Positions 56,550 to 64,000 of a DNA stretch of 64,000 bases are shown here, piece after piece. This stretch comes from Shewanella colwelliana ATCC 39565 (GTDB taxonomy: Bacteria; Pseudomonadota; Gammaproteobacteria; Enterobacterales; Shewanellaceae). The notes beneath the pieces are model-generated. The model did no database searches. It was not told the DNA's origin and worked only from the letters and a program-made list of their open reading frames with translations. Location of the stretch: NCBI RefSeq assembly GCF_000518705.1, contig NZ_JAEC01000007.1, positions 62,001 through 126,000 of the forward strand, written 5' to 3'. Numbering within the stretch: position 1 is the first letter of the stretch; every line of letters begins with the position of its first letter. A program made the translations under genes and the position numbers.

Positions 56550-57097
56550 TAAACGTTTGCCCAAAATGGTACATATTGCGCGAGGAGAATATTGATAAAG
56601 TTAAGAATAACCATCATCACCAATAAAGAGAGGTCGAGCCCGCCCATCGGTGGAAGAATACGACGAATGGGAGCTAAAAGTGGCTCGGTTAGTTGGCCCA
56701 TCACCATCTCTATAGGGTTGTGCCCTTGGCTCACCCAGCTCAGAATCGCTCTCAAAATCAGCATCCAGAACAGCAGTACGCCTGCCTGCTTAAATACTGA
56801 GACGACTGAAACTAAAAGTATGGTGGGAATGCTGATGGCTGCGCCCGCAATCAGGCTTAGCGCAACAAATTTCAGCACAACGACTAATAGGGCAAGCACT
56901 AGCGATGCTGTATCTAAACCACCGATCGCGGGCAGCACTCTGCGCATTGGTGCGACGATAGGATGTGTAGCCTTAACAACAAATTGGCTAAATGGATTGT
57001 AAAAGTCGGCTCGAGCAAGTTGTAACCAGATGCGGATAATCACCACCATCAGATATAGATCAAAAACGGTACTGACTAAAAAACTTAATGCGTTCAT
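56549..57097 (-). CDS. yggT: YggT family membrane protein
   Basis: Inner membrane protein of 182 residues made of two similar halves. Each half has a helix pair and the sequence [23 protein letters not shown] or [23 protein letters not shown] followed by GGLD. The family is linked with osmotic tolerance and cell-envelope functions. It lies between proC and yggU, all on the minus strand. Confidence 0.93.
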   Translation of the reverse strand: MNALSFLVSTVFDLYLMVVIIRIWLQLARADFYNPFSQFVVKATHPIVAPMRRVLPAIGGLDTASLVLALLVVVLKFVALSLIAGAAISIPTILLVSVVSVFKQAGVLLFWMLILRAILSWVSQGHNPIEMVMGQLTEPLLAPIRRILPPMGGLDLSLLVMMVILNFINILLAQYVPFWANV

Positions 57098-57125
57098 GGT
57101 GTCTCTCTACTTAGTGTATAGAAGG

Positions 57126-57944
57126 TTAAAATTGTTTCGCCATCTCTTGAGCGCGTGCGACACAATCGCTCATCGCTGTTTTGACAATCCCTCGCAGATC
57201 GGCTTGTTCAAACGCTGCAATGGCTTGTGCCGTAGTGCCACCTTTAGAGGTAACATTTTCCCTAAGTTGTGCAGCTGAAAGCTGAGGGTTTTGCTTGACC
57301 ATTGCTGCAGCGCCTAATGCTGCCTGTTGAACCAGTTGTCTGGCAATATGTTCATCCATTCCATCTTGTTTGGCTACGTCAATCATAGCCTCCATCATTA
57401 GGAAAAAATAGGCAGGTGAACTGCCGGCTAGGGCAATAACTTGATTTAAGTCATCCTCTTGTTCAACCCATACGACTTCGCCACCGCTTTTCATCAACTG
57501 TTCACACAACAGCTTATCGGCATCACAGACACCTGCTTGCGCATAGAGCCCTGTCATTCCATATCCAATTTGGGTTGGGGTGTTTGGCATAGTGCGGATA
57601 AGTTTGATTGGCTGTCTAAAGTATTCCTGGTAACGATTTATCGTTACGCCCGCTGCTATGGTGATGAGCAGTTTTCCACTTAGGTCTATAGCGCTTAGTG
57701 CCTCACACACTTGTTGCATCAGCTGTGGCTTGACCGCCAATATGATCACATCTGCTTGTGTTGCCGCAGCGAAATTATCATGGGACACCTTAATGCCAAG
57801 CTCAGCTTTAAGGACGTCAAGTTTAGCTGCACTGGGATTGGTGGCATGGATAAGCGCTGCATCATAGCCACTTTTTACTAAACCAGAGGTGATACTGCGG
57901 GTCATGTTGCCCGCACCGATAAAGCATAATTTCTTTTGTGTCAT
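57126..57944 (-). CDS. proC: Pyrroline-5-carboxylate reductase
   Basis: Last enzyme of proline synthesis, NADPH-dependent, 272 residues. The Rossmann start is LCFIGAGNMTRSITSGLV, VILAVKPQLM follows, and the signature GSSPAYFFLMMEAMIDVA with TSKGGTTAQAIAAFE closes the active site. It begins 91 bases after yggS and is followed 28 bases later by yggT, so the group is probably one operon. Confidence 0.96.
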   Translation of the reverse strand: MTQKKLCFIGAGNMTRSITSGLVKSGYDAALIHATNPSAAKLDVLKAELGIKVSHDNFAAATQADVIILAVKPQLMQQVCEALSAIDLSGKLLITIAAGVTINRYQEYFRQPIKLIRTMPNTPTQIGYGMTGLYAQAGVCDADKLLCEQLMKSGGEVVWVEQEDDLNQVIALAGSSPAYFFLMMEAMIDVAKQDGMDEHIARQLVQQAALGAAAMVKQNPQLSAAQLRENVTSKGGTTAQAIAAFEQADLRGIVKTAMSDCVARAQEMAKQF

Positions 57945-58035
57945 AAGGGTCTCTAGTTGTGGTTATTTCTTATCAATATATGACAATATATTTGGGCCAA
58001 CACGGCAAAATACAAGTCATTGATGATTACCTTGC

Positions 58036-58725
58036 TTAGTTTCTACTGCCGAATATTGCGGTACCGATACGCACCATAGTGGTTCCGGCATCAATGGCGA
58101 TCTCTAAGTCATTGCTCATCCCCATAGAAAGGGTATCTACAGAAGGATAGACATTACGCAATTGGTCAAATAGCACTTTCATTTGTGCAAATTCCCGACG
58201 CTGTATGGCTATGTCGTCTGTCGCCGTTGGGATAGCCATTAATCCTCTCAGTTCAATACGTGGTAATGCATTGATAACTCGAGCTAAACTCATTAGCTCT
58301 TGGGGGGGGATGCCTGACTTGCTCTGCTCTGCGCTGATATTAACTTGAATACACACCTTGAGGGGCATAAGAGCTTCAGGGCGTTGGTCATTGAGGCGCT
58401 TAGCAATTTTTTCACGACTCAGGGTATGCATCCAATCGAAATGCTCTGCGATGATCTTAGTTTTATTTGATTGCAACGGACCAATAAAATGCCACTCAAT
58501 ATCTGGGCATGATGGTCGTAGTTCAATTATCTTTAACTCGCCCTCTTGAACATAGTTTTCACCAAAAAGACGTTGGCCAGCATGATAGGCCGCTAGTATT
58601 TGACTAATGGGCTTAGTTTTACTGACGGCGAGTAGTTTAATCTCTTCGCTATCACGTGATGAAATTTGCGCCGCTTGAGCAATTCTTAGGTGGGCGTTAG
58701 CGAGTCTGTCTGCTATTGTTGTCAT
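58036..58725 (-). CDS. yggS: PLP homeostasis protein YggS
   Basis: PLP-binding protein of 229 residues with an alanine racemase-like barrel and no known catalysis; it keeps pyridoxal phosphate and amino-acid balance. Features are LLAVSKTKPISQILAAY with the PLP lysine, FGENYVQEG, EWHFIGPLQSNKTK and LSMGMSNDLEIAIDAGTTMVRIGTAIFG (read across two segments). It is divergent from pilT with only 35 bases between the starts. Confidence 0.96.
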   Translation of the reverse strand: MTTIADRLANAHLRIAQAAQISSRDSEEIKLLAVSKTKPISQILAAYHAGQRLFGENYVQEGELKIIELRPSCPDIEWHFIGPLQSNKTKIIAEHFDWMHTLSREKIAKRLNDQRPEALMPLKVCIQVNISAEQSKSGIPPQELMSLARVINALPRIELRGLMAIPTATDDIAIQRREFAQMKVLFDQLRNVYPSVDTLSMGMSNDLEIAIDAGTTMVRIGTAIFGSRN

Positions 58726-58760
58726 GATGTAAGTTTTTGGTTGAATGGATATCCCATACT

Positions 58761-59798
58761 ATGGAAATCACAGAGTTACTTGCCTTTAGTGTAAAACACA
58801 ATGCGTCAGATCTACACCTTTCTGCGGGAGTATCTCCAATGATACGTGTAGATGGTGAAGTCAGAAAGATTAATTTGCCAGCGCTGGATCATCAAGGTGT
58901 GCATAGTCTCGTTTATGACATCATGAATGATAAACAGCGTAAGGATTACGAGGAACATTTAGAGATAGATTTCTCGTTCGAAGTGCCCAACTTAGCCCGT
59001 TTTCGTGTTAATGCCTTTAACCAGTCCCGTGGAGCCGCGGCGGTATTTCGTACCATTCCCAGTGAAATATTAAGTTTAGAAAAATTGGGTGCGCCCGATA
59101 TTTTCAAAAAAATATCAAGTTTCCCTCGAGGGTTAGTATTGGTAACCGGACCTACAGGCTCAGGTAAGAGTACCACCTTGGCGGCGATGATCGATTATGT
59201 GAACGAGAATAGACATGATCATATTTTGACCATCGAAGATCCTATCGAATTTGTGCACCAGAACAAACAGTGTTTGATCAACCAACGAGAAGTGCATCGC
59301 CATACCCATAGCTTTAATGCTGCACTAAGAAGTGCGCTGCGTGAGGATCCAGATGTGATCTTAGTGGGTGAGATGCGTGATCTTGAAACCATTCGACTTG
59401 CGATGACTGCGGCCGAAACCGGTCACTTGGTTTTTGGTACCTTGCACACCACCTCAGCAGCAAAGACCATTGACCGTGTGGTTGACGTATTCCCTGAAGG
59501 GGAGAAAGGTATGGTGAGAACCATGTTGTCGGAATCTCTCCAGGCGGTTATTTCGCAAACCTTGATTAAGAAGGTAGGAGGCGGCCGAGTTGCAGCTCAT
59601 GAGATCATGATGGGAACCCCAGCGATTCGTAATCTGATCCGTGAAGATAAAGTTGCTCAGATGTATTCAGCTATTCAGACTGGTATGGCCCATGGTATGC
59701 AAACCTTAGATCAGTGCTTACAAAACCTGGTCAACCGAGGCTTAATTACTCGGGAAGATGCCATGTCTAAGAGTTCTAACAAGAATGCTAGTTTTTAA
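58761..59798 (+). CDS. pilT: Type IV pilus retraction ATPase PilT
   Basis: Hexameric ATPase of 345 residues that drives pilus retraction and twitching. Walker A is GPTGSGKST (Lys136), the Asp box includes ILTIEDPIEFVH, Walker B is VILVGEMRD, the His box is GTLHTTSA, and the PilT-specific AIRNLIRED lies near the C-terminus. I chose the ATG at 58761 (MEITELLAFSVKHNASDLHL). The frame stays open to a TTG at 58737. It lies 13 bases before pilU. Confidence 0.97.
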   Translation: MEITELLAFSVKHNASDLHLSAGVSPMIRVDGEVRKINLPALDHQGVHSLVYDIMNDKQRKDYEEHLEIDFSFEVPNLARFRVNAFNQSRGAAAVFRTIPSEILSLEKLGAPDIFKKISSFPRGLVLVTGPTGSGKSTTLAAMIDYVNENRHDHILTIEDPIEFVHQNKQCLINQREVHRHTHSFNAALRSALREDPDVILVGEMRDLETIRLAMTAAETGHLVFGTLHTTSAAKTIDRVVDVFPEGEKGMVRTMLSESLQAVISQTLIKKVGGGRVAAHEIMMGTPAIRNLIREDKVAQMYSAIQTGMAHGMQTLDQCLQNLVNRGLITREDAMSKSSNKNASF

Positions 59799-59811
59799 GT
59801 AAGGTCTTATT

Positions 59812-60924
59812 GTGGAAGTTCGTCCATTTTTAAAAGTGATGGTAGAGCGAAAAGCATCGGATCTATTTATCACTGCGGGTTTTCCACCAAGTGCCAAAAT
59901 TGACGGTGAAGTAACCCCTTTAGGTGAGAATCCGTTTACACCAGCACAGTCATTAGAGTTTGTCGAAGCCTTGATGACCGAAGCGCAAATTAAAGAGTTT
60001 CATGAGAGCCGTGAATGTAACTTTGCATTTGCAGCTAAAGAGTTGGGACGTTTTCGTGTCAGTGCTTTTTGGCAACGAGAATCACCAGGTTGTGTGATGC
60101 GTCGTATCGAGACCAAAATTCCTTTGGTTGAAGATCTTAAACTTCCGCCAATTTTGAAAGATTTGGTGATGAGTAAACGTGGCCTGATCATTATGGTGGG
60201 TGGTACGGGGACGGGTAAATCAACGTCGTTAGCGGCGCTTGTCGGTTATCGAAATGCTCATGCTCGAGGTCATATTTTAACCATTGAGGACCCGGTTGAA
60301 TTTGTTCACGACCATCGTAAGAGTATCATCACTCAACGCGAAGTGGGTATTGATACCGAGTCATTTGATGCCGCACTAAAAAGCTCGCTACGCCAGGCCC
60401 CTGATGTGATTTTGATTGGTGAGATCCGTAGCCAAGAAACGATGGAGTTTGCGCTTTCATTCGCTGAAACAGGTCACTTGTGTATGGCAACATTGCACGC
60501 CAACAATGCTAACCAGGCGCTTGATCGCATTATGCACTTAGTACCTGAGAGTAAGCATCAACAGTTACTGTTCGATTTATCACTTAATTTACGTGGTATT
60601 GTCGCCCAACAGTTGGTACCCAAGAGTGATGGCTCTGGGCGACGTGCAGCAATTGAGGTGCTGATTAACACGCCTCGTGTGGCAAGTCTTATTGCTAAAA
60701 ATGAGCTACATACTCTAAAAGAAACCATGGCTAAGTCAAACGAGCAGGGGATGCAGACTTTTGACCAAGCCTTGCTGAAACTCTATGTTGATGGCGAAAT
60801 TAGCTACGCAGATGCCTTGCATCATGCTGATTCGCCAAACGACTTGCGTTTGATGATTAAGCTGCAAGGTACAGAAGCTGCCAGTACCGGATTTATGGAA
60901 GGTGTGACGCTAGATTTAGATTAA
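59812..60924 (+). CDS. pilU: PilT-like ATPase PilU
   Basis: Second retraction ATPase, 370 residues; it assists PilT under load. Walker A is GGTGTGKSTS, Asp box ILTIEDPVEFVHDH, Walker B VILIGEIRS, His box ATLHANNANQ. The start is a GTG at 59812 with AAGG 7 bases upstream. PilU lacks the AIRNLI motif of PilT and has NTPRVASLI in its place, as is normal. It is co-transcribed with pilT. Confidence 0.96.
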   Translation: MEVRPFLKVMVERKASDLFITAGFPPSAKIDGEVTPLGENPFTPAQSLEFVEALMTEAQIKEFHESRECNFAFAAKELGRFRVSAFWQRESPGCVMRRIETKIPLVEDLKLPPILKDLVMSKRGLIIMVGGTGTGKSTSLAALVGYRNAHARGHILTIEDPVEFVHDHRKSIITQREVGIDTESFDAALKSSLRQAPDVILIGEIRSQETMEFALSFAETGHLCMATLHANNANQALDRIMHLVPESKHQQLLFDLSLNLRGIVAQQLVPKSDGSGRRAAIEVLINTPRVASLIAKNELHTLKETMAKSNEQGMQTFDQALLKLYVDGEISYADALHHADSPNDLRLMIKLQGTEAASTGFMEGVTLDLD

Positions 60925-60944
60925 GATTATCGGACGTTATAGAT

Positions 60945-60976
60945 AGCGGACAATACCTAGGTGTTGTCCGCTTTTT
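60945..60976 (+). terminator. Terminator after pilTU
   Basis: AGCGGACAA pairs with TTGTCCGCT and is followed by TTTT; the 10-base loop TACCTAGGTG can itself pair. Confidence 0.88.
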
Positions 60977-61142
60977 ATCAGATTGATTTACTCATTGATC
61001 CAGGCACTTACTTATAGCGTATTCATAACGCTTTAATGAAACCATGATATATGCTAAGTGGTTAATCAGTCAGAAAGACAGATGGCAGGGGGAAATATCG
61101 CCATGCCAAAAATTAAAAATTTTGCGTGAGTAGGGAGTTAAA

Positions 61143-62162
61143 TTGGGTAACTATAAAGGCTTAACGAAAGAGCAGGGGCATCAACAACGAGCTCGCACCA
61201 CTGTTTTATTGATGAACTTAGGTACGCCGAGTGAACCAACAACATCCGCGGTTAGGCGTTATCTTGCTGAGTTTCTTGCAGACCCAAGAGTTGTTGAAAT
61301 CCCAAAACTTATCTGGTTGATGATTCTCCATGGGATTATATTACGTGTTAGGCCTGCAAAGTCGGCGGCACTGTATCAACAAATATGGAGTGAAGCCGGT
61401 TCACCTTTGATGGCCATCACCCAGAAGCAGACCCAAAAGTTAGCAGATCAATTGCAAGCCCATGGCGAAAAGGTCAACGTCGATTTTTGTATGCGATATG
61501 GCGAACCAAGCGTGAGTGATACCTTGAAACGCCTCCATAAAGAGGGCACTGATAAGTTAGTCGTTTTACCTCTCTATCCACAATATGCTGCACCAACAAC
61601 CGCGTCGGCGTTCGATGCGCTGAGTAAAGAGCTGAGCACTTGGCGATACTTGCCAGCGTTACACTTTATTAATACTTATCATGATGATCCTGGTTATATA
61701 TCGGCACTAGCTGCATCAATCAAGCGAGATTTTGAACTTCATGGTAGACCAAAGAAATTAGTGCTGTCCTATCACGGCATGCCAGAGCGAAACCTTCATC
61801 TTGGCGATCCCTACTACTGTTTCTGCATGAAGACGACACGATTGGTGGTAGAAGTGCTGGGTTTGCAAGACAGTGAGTATGTCACTACTTTCCAATCGCG
61901 ATTTGGTAAGGCTAAGTGGCTTGGGCCCTACACTGATGCGACACTGACTCAACTGGCCGCTGATGGCGTTGATGACGTTGCCATTATCTGTCCTGCGTTC
62001 AGTGCTGATTGCCTTGAAACACTGGAAGAGATTGAGCATGAAAATCGTGAAATATTTGAACAGGCTGGTGGCAAAAAGTATCGCTACATAGCTGCACTAA
62101 ATGATGAGCCGCAGCATATCGATATGATGGCAAACTTGGTTAAACCCTATCTAGCAAGATGA
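61143..62162 (+). CDS. hemH: Ferrochelatase
   Basis: Inserts iron into protoporphyrin IX, the last step of haem synthesis; 339 residues. VLLMNLGTPSEPTTSAVRRYL opens the fold, the metal His lies in LSYHGMPERNL and the catalytic Glu in PAFSADCLETLEEI. A CFCMKTTRLV segment has two cysteines close together. The start is a TTG at 61143, with GGGAG 5 bases upstream, and no ATG lies near. Shewanella genomes often have two ferrochelatases; whether this is the main one cannot be told here. Confidence 0.95.
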   Translation: MGNYKGLTKEQGHQQRARTTVLLMNLGTPSEPTTSAVRRYLAEFLADPRVVEIPKLIWLMILHGIILRVRPAKSAALYQQIWSEAGSPLMAITQKQTQKLADQLQAHGEKVNVDFCMRYGEPSVSDTLKRLHKEGTDKLVVLPLYPQYAAPTTASAFDALSKELSTWRYLPALHFINTYHDDPGYISALAASIKRDFELHGRPKKLVLSYHGMPERNLHLGDPYYCFCMKTTRLVVEVLGLQDSEYVTTFQSRFGKAKWLGPYTDATLTQLAADGVDDVAIICPAFSADCLETLEEIEHENREIFEQAGGKKYRYIAALNDEPQHIDMMANLVKPYLAR

Positions 62163-62307
62163 GATAAGGTAGTGGCTTAATCAGCGTCCTATCTATCTTG
62201 CTGCAAAGCCTATGTTTTTTATTATTAGTCAATTTTAATGCCCTAAATCGATATTGATTGGGGCATTTTACGTTAAAATGGGCGATTGTATCGATTTGAT
62301 AACCCCC

Positions 62308-62607
62308 ATGACCATTAATATTAAAGATTTATCAAAAACAGAAATTAGTTGTTCGAACTGCCAGGCTTGCTGCTGTCGTTTAGAGGTGATGATTATCAGC
62401 GACACAGGGGTTCCTGATGAACATGTGGCTGTCGATCAGTGGGGCGGGGAGACCATGCGACGTCTCGATGATGGTTGGTGTTCTGCGTTAGATCGCGAAA
62501 CCATGATGTGTTCGATTTATGAGAATCGTCCTTGGAATTGCCGTGAGTTTGAAATGGGATCCTATGATTGTGAAATAGAACGTGAGATGCTGCTTGTTAC
62601 ATCATGA
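62308..62607 (+). CDS. YkgJ-family cysteine cluster protein
   Basis: Small protein of 99 residues with the zinc or iron-sulfur-type cluster CSNCQACCC near its N-terminus, and further cysteines in DGWCSALD, MMCSIYENRPWNCREF and YDC. The motif CxxCxxCCC with C-x-IYxxRPxxCRxF defines the YkgJ family (UPF0153), function unknown. The start is uncertain: the ATG at 62308 (MTINIKDLS) best matches relatives, while in-frame ATG 62278 and TTG 62254 give longer forms. None has a strong Shine-Dalgarno sequence. Confidence 0.82.
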   Translation: MTINIKDLSKTEISCSNCQACCCRLEVMIISDTGVPDEHVAVDQWGGETMRRLDDGWCSALDRETMMCSIYENRPWNCREFEMGSYDCEIEREMLLVTS

Positions 62608-62835
62608 TTTACTTCTGTTTGTTGATTTTATACCAATCAGTATAAAAAATCTGATTACTTAGCGAGTGTTTAGCGCGTCTGAGGTAAGGCCCTTAATTGC
62701 TCCTGCATTAAGGGCATTCACAAGGTCCCAGTTGATTGCGACGAGTCAGGAATGCAGTTGTTCTGCGTTTAAGCTCGTTAACACCGCATTGGGTGGTGTT
62801 GTCGTACGGATAAAAAAGGTGCAAACAGGTGTGGG

Positions 62836-63255
62836 TTAATATTGGTTTTCGAAGTAGCTCTCAATAATTAAAACTGCAGACATGGAGTCGACTTGTCCCT
62901 TAGAGAGTGCTTTAAACCCCCCCATTTCAAACAGCCTAGCTTTAGCATCAGCAGTCGTGAGGCGTTCATCTTGAGTCGCGGTTTTTACGCCAAATCGCCC
63001 GGTAATGCGATTGGCAAACTTACGTGCTCTTTGGGTCATCTCTTGTTCGGTTCCGTCCATATTTAGCGGTAAACCAACGACGATAAGATCTGGTCGCCAC
63101 TCTTCAATCAGCATGCCTATCTCTTCCCACTTAGGGATTCCGTCATTGGCTTTTATTGACGCCAGAGGGGTTGCGCTACCAGTAATTTGTTGGCCTATGG
63201 CAACGCCGATACTTTTAGTGCCAAAGTCAAATCCCAATACCGTTGTTAAACTCAT
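62836..63255 (-). CDS. ruvX: Holliday junction resolvase-like protein RuvX (YqgF)
   Basis: RNase H-fold nuclease of 139 residues that trims the 5' end of pre-16S rRNA. The catalytic aspartates are in [15 protein letters not shown] and in the C-terminal [15 protein letters not shown], and [13 protein letters not shown] holds the conserved Glu. I chose the ATG at 63255 ([12 protein letters not shown]) after AGGAAG; the frame stays open to 63384 and would then run into yqgE. It forms an operon with yqgE, as is standard. Confidence 0.95.
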   Translation of the reverse strand: MSLTTVLGFDFGTKSIGVAIGQQITGSATPLASIKANDGIPKWEEIGMLIEEWRPDLIVVGLPLNMDGTEQEMTQRARKFANRITGRFGVKTATQDERLTTADAKARLFEMGGFKALSKGQVDSMSAVLIIESYFENQY

Positions 63256-63346
63256 TATGTCATTTCTTCCTGCAATAGAATTAGGCGTGGCCTGTTTGTG
63301 ATGAGAGCTGCCACACATCAAAACCGAGTGACTTTGTAGCGGCTTG

Positions 63347-63841
63347 TCAGCGTTCATCATGTTGAGTATCAAATAAGAGCTCATGGGTAACCGGAATCGC
63401 TAACCAGCTATTCTCCGCTAGCTCCTGATCCAATTGATTTCGTCCCCAGCCGGCATAACCCAGTGCGACAATAAAATGTTCAGGTGCTTGGTGGCCGCCC
63501 AGCGATGTGAGCACGTCTCTTGAAGTCGTCAGCATTACCTCATCGCTAATCTGCAGACTGTTACTCCATTGAGATTGTGGTGTATGGAGGACAAAACCTT
63601 TCTCTTGCCCAACGGGGCCGCCAACCAGTACTTGGTTGCCTATACTCTCGGAGACTTGGTTAGCTTCATCAAGAGACATCTGTTTTAAGAGTTCATTGAC
63701 ATCGACGCCGATGGGACGATTAATCATCAGCCCCATGGCGCCTTTCTCATCGTGTTCACAGATATAGATGACTGAACGTTCGAAGAAAGTGTCGTGCAAC
63801 GAAGGCATTGCTATAAGTAAATGATTTTGCAAACTGTCCAT
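63347..63841 (-). CDS. yqgE: YqgE/AlgH family protein (UPF0301)
   Basis: Protein of 164 residues. [51 protein letters not shown] and [16 protein letters not shown] are all conserved family segments. The function is unknown; a homologue was once tied to alginate regulation. It is 91 bases upstream of ruvX on the same strand. Confidence 0.95.
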   Translation of the reverse strand: MDSLQNHLLIAMPSLHDTFFERSVIYICEHDEKGAMGLMINRPIGVDVNELLKQMSLDEANQVSESIGNQVLVGGPVGQEKGFVLHTPQSQWSNSLQISDEVMLTTSRDVLTSLGGHQAPEHFIVALGYAGWGRNQLDQELAENSWLAIPVTHELLFDTQHDER

Positions 63842-63863
63842 CTAGCACTCCACTATTGGCAAA

Positions 63864-64000
63864 TTAGCCACCTGCCAGTTTAACTTGATAGTTGAGTTTC
63901 TCAAGTATTGTCTTAAGTTGCTCGCGATTGTCGGTTTGCACCTCAATCGTAAATTCTTTGACAGTACCGCCGCAGCCGCACTGTTTCTTTAGCTTTTGAG
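63864..64000 (-). CDS. YciH/SUI1-family translation factor, C-terminal part
   Basis: The last 45 residues of an eIF1-like protein reach the right edge of the window; the start lies outside. The visible end reads LKKQCGCGGTVKEFTIEVQ and closes LNYQVKLAGG. This matches the SUI1 fold of E. coli YciH, which can discriminate against poor start codons. It lies 22 bases upstream of yqgE on the same strand. Confidence 0.9.
   Translation of the reverse strand, partial: QKLKKQCGCGGTVKEFTIEVQTDNREQLKTILEKLNYQVKLAGG

Overview
The window is a chromosomal segment from a marine gammaproteobacterium, almost certainly Shewanella. The evidence is the gene order (tal / ompA-like / phosphoketolase / Na+:alanine symporter / yaaA ... 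rpsT-murJ-ribF-ileS-lspA-fkpB-ispH-pilVWXY1E ... glnB-nagR), protein sequences close to Shewanella and Vibrio families, a LacI-type NagR with its 18-bp palindromic operators, and a perfect HexR-type palindrome. No rRNA, IS element, prophage or CRISPR array was seen.

Layout. 1-9.3 kb: central carbon and envelope genes (end of tal, an OmpA-family protein, phosphoketolase, AGCS alanine symporter, yaaA, a secreted M28 peptidase, a HlyU-like regulator). 9.3-17.1 kb: housekeeping block rpsT<>murJ-ribF-ileS-lspA-fkpB-ispH. 17.4-24.9 kb: type IV pilus minor-pilin operon pilV-pilW-pilX-pilY1-pilE plus a small secreted protein, and two FimT/GspH-type pseudopilins on the other strand. 25.1-25.5 kb: glnB (PII).

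25.5-43.1 kb is the most distinctive region: a GlcNAc/chitin-sugar utilisation cluster. It holds nagR, a TonB-dependent receptor, a SapC-family protein, two tryptophan-halogenase-like flavoproteins facing each other, a TauE/SafE permease, a GH20 hexosaminidase lipoprotein, nagK, nagA, nagX and nagP. Five copies of the palindrome (A)ATGACA-N4-TGTCAT(T) lie before the receptor, before the permease/halogenase operon (two copies), before nagK and before nagP, so the whole set looks like one NagR regulon. No glucosamine-6-phosphate deaminase (nagB) is present. The inferred flow is: uptake of chitooligosaccharides through the outer membrane receptor, trimming by Hex, inner-membrane transport by NagP (with NagX), phosphorylation by NagK and deacetylation by NagA. 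The roles of SapC, the halogenase-like proteins and the TauE permease are unknown.

43.5-43.9 kb: tRNA-Phe and tRNA-Thr with a stable-RNA type promoter and a terminator. 44.1-50 kb: cytochrome b561-yceI, yggX-mutY, trmB-yggL-glutaminase-yggN; the glutaminase gene carries a single-base frameshift. 50.3-53.7 kb: a LysR regulator and a DUF885 peptidase. 53.9-58.7 kb: the conserved yggS-proC-yggT-yggU-DUF4426-rdgB-hemW group, divergent from the pilus retraction ATPases pilT-pilU. 61.1-64 kb: hemH, a cysteine-cluster protein, and yciH(partial)-yqgE-ruvX.

No wholly new system can be demonstrated from sequence alone. The best candidates for something undescribed are the NagR-controlled permease + halogenase-like operon and its convergent partner operon, and a structured, terminator-ended transcript candidate between that operon and hex.
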